From Naematelia aurantialba (Eukaryota; Basidiomycota; Tremellomycetes; Tremellales; Naemateliaceae): a DNA stretch of 64,000 nt. The stretch covers positions 1,591,001 to 1,655,000 of the forward strand of contig JAKFAO010000004.1 of the NCBI GenBank assembly GCA_021527695.1. Direction: 5' to 3'. The notes under the pieces were generated by a model. That model had not been told where the DNA came from and ran no database searches. It saw only the letters and a list, made by a program, of their open reading frames with translations. This document shows, piece by piece, positions 58,484-64,000 of this stretch. Position 1 is the stretch's first letter. Each line of letters starts with the position of its first letter. The position numbers and the translations under genes were made by a program.

Positions 58484-61400
58484 TCATTCTTCAAGCCCAT
58501 CGTGGTCGCTGCTGAGGTGCTGCTTGCTCTGTCCGACGTCAAAGCGAATCGATCGGCCGTTGTCGCTCTGTCGCCCTGAGGCAGACTCAGATATTCGCTC
58601 GGTCACCTGCTCGTAATTCATGTCGGGTCGCACACTCATTTCCGCCACTGACATCATCAGCCTTTCACAAGCAGACAAAACGTAGCTGATATACTCAAAT
58701 CCATGGCTGGAGGAAGTATCTTGGTCTTTCTCTTACCGGAGGAGCTGCCGTCGGCCCCACTGCCACTGTGATCGCTCCCGCCGACGCTGGCCGTGTCCAT
58801 GCTCATCGCAAACATCCCTTCCGGCAGTGTGCCCGATTCCTCCCTTGCGTGTGCCAAATGCTGCGGCGTCGGGTGGGTGACGATAGCACGCGGCAGAGCG
58901 TTTCGGGAGAACGGCGGCTCACCAGCTTCATCGTTTGAAAGCGCTGAAGGAGTCGGCCCACTCATCATACCTTCCGATGGGATGGGCGGATATTCAAGCC
59001 TACTCGAGGAAGCTATCAAGTCGGACTGCGACGCAGGCGTTATCGATTGGGACGCTTGGGGTGCCGGCGGCTGAGTGGCGTTAGATGGACGTTTTGCATA
59101 GGTGTATCGTTGTTGACCGCTCGAGTTGAAACCAGTGGTGTGGCGCTGGCTTGGGTTGGGCCTCCCAGACAAGGATGTAAGCGGCGTTCTGAAGGCAGGG
59201 ACAGGAGGGTGATTGAGGATCGGTCTCAGCGTGTAGCTTCTTCCCCGTTCATCAGATTCCAAGCCGCGTTCGAGCTGTTCTCTTGACACGAACTGACCAA
59301 CTGTAGGCCGCAGTGGCAATGGCGGCAGCCGGGAGGTCTGGACACGGTCACGAAATTCAGGACGGCTATGGCTGGAACGTTGGGGGGACGCGGACTCTCG
59401 CAGGGCGGTGCTTGTCCTCGCCGGCGCCTCTACCAAAGAGTCCTTTCCGTCGCGATCCGTCATTTCTCCGAGTTGAGGGTTTGGCTCTCCTTCAGAGCCG
59501 AAGTTGGAGTCTGCATTGTCTTCTTCGGCTGACGGACTGGGAGCTTGGGAGCCGATCCCAAGACCCCTCATTCCCCTCTCAATTGCCACCTGGTTCTGTT
59601 GTGCCATCTTCGAGACTGCAGCGTGGGTTGCCTTCGCAATTGCGGCTGGATGGTGTTTATGTGCTTCGTTGCGTCTCAGCTCTTCTGCTAGCTGTAAACG
59701 ATGCGCATAGTCGGCGTGCTCAATTTGGGCGAGATCACCAGAGGGGATTGATTGATTGAAAATGTCAACCATAGTGAGGGGTGGTTGTGCACTAGGACTG
59801 TCGAAGGAGTGCCCCTTCGCCATCATCTTTTCGCGGAACTGGTCTGGATCGTCCGGCGTTGGCGACTCAAAAGCTAGGGGGAAGAAAGGGTCACGACGAG
59901 TGACGGCGGCGGGCAATCGAGAAACGCTGGCGGAAGGAAATGAACGGAGTCCTCTCGTTTGCATCGTGTATTCCAGCTCGAGATCCGGGATACGGCCCGC
60001 CTCATGAGCTTGGCGAATACTGGCACCTATGCCGGTTCTCTCGGCTCTAGCATTGCGTGAGCTGTCTTGAGTGGCAAATCCAAAAATTCAACCGACCTGG
60101 CAATGATAGCAAGTGCTTTGATTTGCTTCATCCACTCGATCATTATAGTACTGGACTTGATCAGCTGAAACTTTCCAAGACAATATTCTCACCTATCAGC
60201 AAAGGAACAGTACCATCTGACCTGATCCTCCTGGTGCGCACCGAATCCTAAGCGCAAGACATTCTTTCTCTTCAGCTCCGGACCCTCGCTCTCGTCCCAA
60301 ACTCCAACAGTGGTATGGACGTCTATCAATCGGCGTTCCGTTTCGGACTTGCCGATTGCGCTGGGAAACCCTTGACTGGTGCCGGGTCGTTTTCGGTTAA
60401 CAGATCCGAACTGGGGGGCACCAGTCGCAGTGGCAGGGCGAGACAAAGCACTGGGGGCAAGAGATTGCAAGGGGAAGACGTGTAAATGGGCGACAGTCTG
60501 AGTTGACAGTTCACGATGGTGAACAGCGACTGTATGGATAGGATGAAGTGGCTTCACGTCGTGCAGCTTGAACTGAGTGAGTATCAAGCGATGGCACGTC
60601 CAGGTGGGTCCCGTCAAAAACTTGCTGACTCCAAATCCAGTGACGCTCGACGAGGTTGCAGGTCGAGGAAGGCTCTTGCCCTTTTCAGGTGTTGAGACGG
60701 CTTCTATCGACTGTTTCCAAATGGACGTGGAGAGTGTGGTGATGAATGTCAAGCGATCCGGAGCTGACACGGGAAAGGCAGGAAGTAAAGCTGTGGGGAA
60801 ATGCGGTCGGTCCGTGCGCACCACTGGCGGCACGTCACTAGACTGTGAAGAGCGGGTCGTGATCAAACCTAGTGGATGGTCTACAGCCGCCACAGGCACC
60901 GCCACAGCCATAGTTGGGCTCGTGAACGCTGCACGGGACCCAGGCAGTCCTGATGACGACGCAGAGGGAAAGTCGGCTGCCTTGTAGCTGTAGGCTGCTG
61001 ACAGAATGGTTTGGAGATTTGTATCCATTTCCAAGAGCTCCACATTTTTGCGGGGCGGGGTCGGTCCGATAGAGACGGGCTGTATGGGACTCTCGGCTAG
61101 GGTACTTGTTCCAGTCATGGGGGATACTTCGCGTTGTCGCGGAGTTTGCAATCGTGGTGAGTAAGTGAAGGGGGAAGTGTCGATGGGGTCGAGCGAGTCA
61201 AATGACGAGCGCCGCGGCTCGGTTTGCATCGTGGGTCTGTCCAGGATGTAAGACGCTCTCCGCGATGCTACAGTCGTTTTAGCGTGATGTGTGACAGCTT
61301 GGAGCACTCACACGGCACACTTTTGCTAGCGCTGCCGAAGCTCTCCTCGCTCTCGCAGACCGGTAGCACATCGAGCTTTTCTCTTCTTCCTCTTCCCAAC

Positions 61401-61991
61401 TGCCATACTCGCAATAAACTGCCCCCTCTCCGACCAGAACTCGTCAGACTCGTCGTACTGGCACCTTTTCCCATGGAGCCTTCGCTGCTTCCCATGCTCC
61501 TCATCTCCCACTCTTCAGGTGGGACCAAACGACTCTGCGCCAGCAGTTTGTCCTGGTCTCTATCCGCCTTCTGGCGTGCCTTGTCTTCTTTATCAAGTGC
61601 TTTCTTCTGCTTTTCATAAGCCTTTTGCTCTTTCTTGGACAGCGTTCCCTTGAGACGGGATTCCGCAAGAGGGTCGAGAACAGCTCGTGGGAGAGGAGGC
61701 AGCCACCCCGGGTTCTCAGGGATGATCTCGCCACGCTCTGAGATGAGATCTTCCGAGGTGAAGTCAACCTCGTCCTCCAGACCCAGGGACATGAGCGGTT
61801 TGGGCTTGAGGCGTCGGCGCGGCTGATCTTCGGCCAGACAAGCATTTGGGTCGGGAAAGTCGTATTCCGGGCAAGACGTTTGACTGCCTAGCGGCCGTTA
61901 GAGCGGCACTGCACAGGATGGGGTAGGACACACCGTGTTCAAGTCGTGTCGTGGATGGCCCTGATTGAGACCGGTCGAGGTCTTCAGACAT
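58484..61991 (-). CDS. Large protein of unknown function
   Basis: About 1,100 residues. Exon 1 (MSEDLDRSQSGPSTTRLEH) splices at G|GTGTGT (about 61934) to CPEYDFPDPNACLAEDQP. Ser/Pro-rich and charged segments with KKEQKAYEKQKKALDKEDKARQKA follow. A more conserved core has VELLEMDTNLQTILSAAY, DRLTFITTLSTSIWKQSIEA, TGPTWTCHRLILTQFKLHDVK, RRLIDVHTTVGVWDE and LKRKNVLRLGFG. Next are REKMMAKGHSFD and HADYAHRLQLAEELRRNEAHKHHPAAIAKA. The core may be a PH-like lipid- or protein-binding domain, but I cannot name the family. The last junction (about 58700) is unresolved: the stop is at 58484 if the exon ending SSDHDGLEE is used, otherwise 58657. Confidence 0.65.
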
Positions 61992-62873
61992 CCTGCGGGG
62001 TATATACAGAGGGCTGCGAGTTCTAGTCTCTGCCCACTATGAATAGCGTCAACGAACCCGAGAGAACAGAAAACCGCCACCGCAAATGTGCCTTCAGATC
62101 TGTCGAGGAGTGGGGAAGGACTGGATGACAAGCAAGAAGCGGGAGAAGAGGGAAGAAGGAGAGGAAAGAGGAGGAAGGAAGAATGGTTCCTTCAGGACAC
62201 CGGCACGGAATGGCCAAGAAAGAAGCAAGCGGGAGAGAAGGAAAGATGGCAAGGGGAGCGCGAGAAGGAAAACCACTCGGGTCAGCAGCCGAGTAAATGA
62301 CCGTCAACGAGCGCACCAGGAGACATGCCATCTTCCCCTGCCTGGACGTTCAGTGAGTTCCAGAACGAGCAGCCAAACATCGCAAGATCAGCCAAGACAT
62401 GCTGAAACGCCATGGGCAAAGTAATTCCAGACGCATTTCAATATCGGCCCTTGGGTGGTACAGTGGGACAGCATGTCGATGCGACAGTGTGACAGCGGGT
62501 GTGTATGCCGATGTGACAATGTGAAAGCAACTGTCAGTCGCGAAAATCAGTTGCGTCCGTCTCGATTGGAGATGCGGAGAGCCAGAAATCTTGGTCATCT
62601 TGGTCACCTTGGTGAGCCGACAGGGAGGACAGGCGAGTATGACATAGCTCAAGAGGGTTAGATCATGTCACCGCGTGACAGTCGACCACAAGACCAGAAC
62701 CGGCGCGACATTCCATGGCACTGTCAATGAGCGTACATTCTATGATTCTCAACATACGTGTGTGTACCTCTATGTGAAACAAGGATCAAGCTCAACAATT
62801 TACGCGCAACACAACACTCCTCTACCCTCTGGCTCTTACAACTCTGAATCCTCCGACTTGCAATCCGTCTCAA

Positions 62874-62946
62874 CCCTCTGATTTCTCCGACTCCTATGAA
62901 CCCTCCGACTCCTCCGACTCCTCTAACTCCTCTGACTTGTCTGAAC
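62874..62946. repeat. Imperfect 9-bp CTCCGACTC tandem repeat
   Basis: About eight units, variants CTCCGACTC, CTCTAACTC and CTCTGACTT, downstream of the ABCC stop codon. Confidence 0.85.
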
Positions 62947-63021
62947 CATTCGACTCTGAACCCTTCCAGATGAAGTACGCCTCTTACCCGGCCAGATGAC
63001 GCGCGTCTCCGTTTGTTCCAA

Positions 63022-63066
63022 TTGGATACCTCCAATAGGATACCTCCAATCGGACACCTCCAATCG
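63022..63066. repeat. 14-15-bp GGATACCTCCAAT tandem repeat
   Basis: Three close units just downstream of the ABCC stop codon. Confidence 0.85.
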
Positions 63067-63082
63067 AATATGGCTCCTCCAA

Positions 63083-64000
63083 CTACGCTCTCTCAATCTC
63101 CTCGCCCGCTCCAAACACGCCAACCCGCCCATCCGAGACTGCCCCGCTCTCTACCGCCAGACGCCTAAACACGCCCAGCGAGCGCTGAAGGAGCTCGTCA
63201 GGCGGACCTATTTCGACTACCCGTCCAGCGTCCATGACGACCACGACATCGTAGTCCATGATAGTTGAGATGCGGTGTGCAATAGTCAAGACCGTCGTTT
63301 CGGTGAATGCGTTTCGGATCGTTTGTTGAACGAGCGCGTCGGTACGGACGTCAATGGACGATGTGGCCTCTGGACGCGGCGTTAGCCAAACGTTCATGGG
63401 GCATCCCCGCTTAAGTGAGAAGTGTCGGGTGATGAGTGTTTCGCGGGAATAGCTTGGAAGTGTCGGGTGATGAGTGTACCGCGGGAACAGGTTGGAAGTG
63501 TCGGGTGATGAGTGTACCCCGGGAACAGGTTGGAAGTGTCGGACGATGAGTGTACCACGGGAACAGGTTGGAAGTGTCGGGAAATGAACGGCGTGACACG
63601 AGCACCGTGTTTGAGCGGCTAAACACTCACCGTCAAGGGCCAAGATGGGCCGACGACGCAAGATGGCGCGAGCGAGCGCGAGCAGCTGCCGTTGGCCTCT
63701 CGAGAATGCCCCGCCATCCGAACTGATCATCTCGTCCAACTTGCCCGGAAGAGTCTCGACGTGCTCTTTGAGCTAACCCATATCAATATACTATATCTAC
63801 CGTTCCCAATCCAAGGCAACTTACCTGAGCCTGATCCAAGGCGGCCCAGATTTCCGCATCGTCGTGTAGACCTTCTGGATCGATATTCTCCCGCAGCGAG
63901 AGCTCCAATAACAACGGGTCTGCACCATGTGTCAATCACAAGCACATGAGTCAATCACGACAAGACAATGAAAGTGAGTCGATCAAGACAATAATAGTGA
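63083..64000 (-). CDS. ABCC (MRP)-type ABC transporter, C-terminal end (partial)
   Basis: The second nucleotide-binding domain of an MRP-like exporter. Near the right edge are LLLELSLRENIDPEGLHDD and ALDQAQ; then LKEHVETLPGKLDEMI. The ABC signature is a variant, FSRGQRQLLALARAILRR, as in fungal ABCC proteins. Walker B ends LALD, and after a 261-nt intron (63370-63630) come the catalytic Glu in EATSSIDVRTDALVQ, the switch His in TVLTIAHRISTIMDYD and VVMDAGRVVEIGPPDELL. The stop is at 63083. Membrane domains lie beyond position 64000. Confidence 0.93.
63420..63580. repeat. 38-bp minisatellite in an ABCC intron
   Basis: Four units of 38 bp beginning AGTGTCGGGTGATGAGTGT, differing by one to five bases, plus a partial fifth. 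They fill most of the intron between the Walker B Asp and the catalytic Glu. Last units are nearest the donor. Confidence 0.93.

Larger units (their letters stand above)
61992..63082. other. Intergenic region with small tandem repeats
   Basis: About 1.1 kb between two minus-strand genes. It holds a 9-bp CTCCGACTC-type repeat (about 62874-62946), a 14-15-bp GGATACCTCCAAT repeat (about 63022-63066), and a short TCTTGGTCACCTTGG-like repeat near 62590-62612. No gene recognised. Confidence 0.6.

Noticed and set aside
63420..63580. CRISPR-like regular repeat
   Set aside because: Units are directly adjacent without spacers, the sequence is fungal nuclear DNA, and it lies inside an intron.

Overview
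The window is nuclear DNA of an intron-rich fungus. Dense genes on both strands carry many short introns, mostly about 40-60 nt, with GT-AG (and several GC-AG) borders and CTRAY-type branch points. The core set (20S proteasome alpha5, RACK1, PDCD5, NOC2, HRD1, NDUFA2, PDX3) and the exon-rich style point to a basidiomycete, most likely a tremellomycete-type yeast. That placement is inference; no rRNA is present to fix it.

Left end (1 to about 9050): a nested retrotransposon island. Element A, a Ty3/gypsy element on the minus strand, runs off the left edge. Its gag and pol frames are open, its 5' LTR is at 3838-4250, and it has what looks like a self-priming site. It sits in the 3' end of element B, a second minus-strand Ty3/gypsy element with a single gag-pol frame and a chromodomain-like tail. 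B is also split by two solo LTRs of the A family (4444-4855 and 6445-6856), each with a perfect 5-bp target duplication. B has lost its 5' end near 9048.

9.7-24.4 kb: a protein of unknown function, proteasome subunit PUP2, an RNF216-like RBR ubiquitin ligase, RACK1 with a U24 snoRNA in its long intron, a PDCD5 homologue, a Caprin-like RGG protein, a flavin monooxygenase and a TOPORS-like RING protein. A split tRNA-Ser(AGA) follows at 25.6 kb.

26.2-45 kb: a full-size ABCG transporter, the ERAD ligase HRD1, a secreted GH31 alpha-glucosidase, ribosome-biogenesis factor NOC2, pyridoxamine-phosphate oxidase PDX3 and a DUF1349 protein.

45-64 kb: two adjacent small proteins with PPxY motifs and Cys-cluster tails, complex I subunit NDUFA2, a secreted Thr-rich repeat protein, a CaMK-type kinase, two proteins of unknown function, and the 3' part of an ABCC transporter that runs off the right edge.

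Four genes act in the ubiquitin-proteasome pathway (PUP2, RBR ligase, TOPORS-like RING, HRD1). The rest are ordinary housekeeping or cell-surface genes with no operon-like logic. The most unusual signals are the self-priming retroelement, a set of extremely short exons (16 nt, 14 nt holding a catalytic residue, and a candidate 2-nt exon), the snoRNA in RACK1, and repeat-swollen introns.
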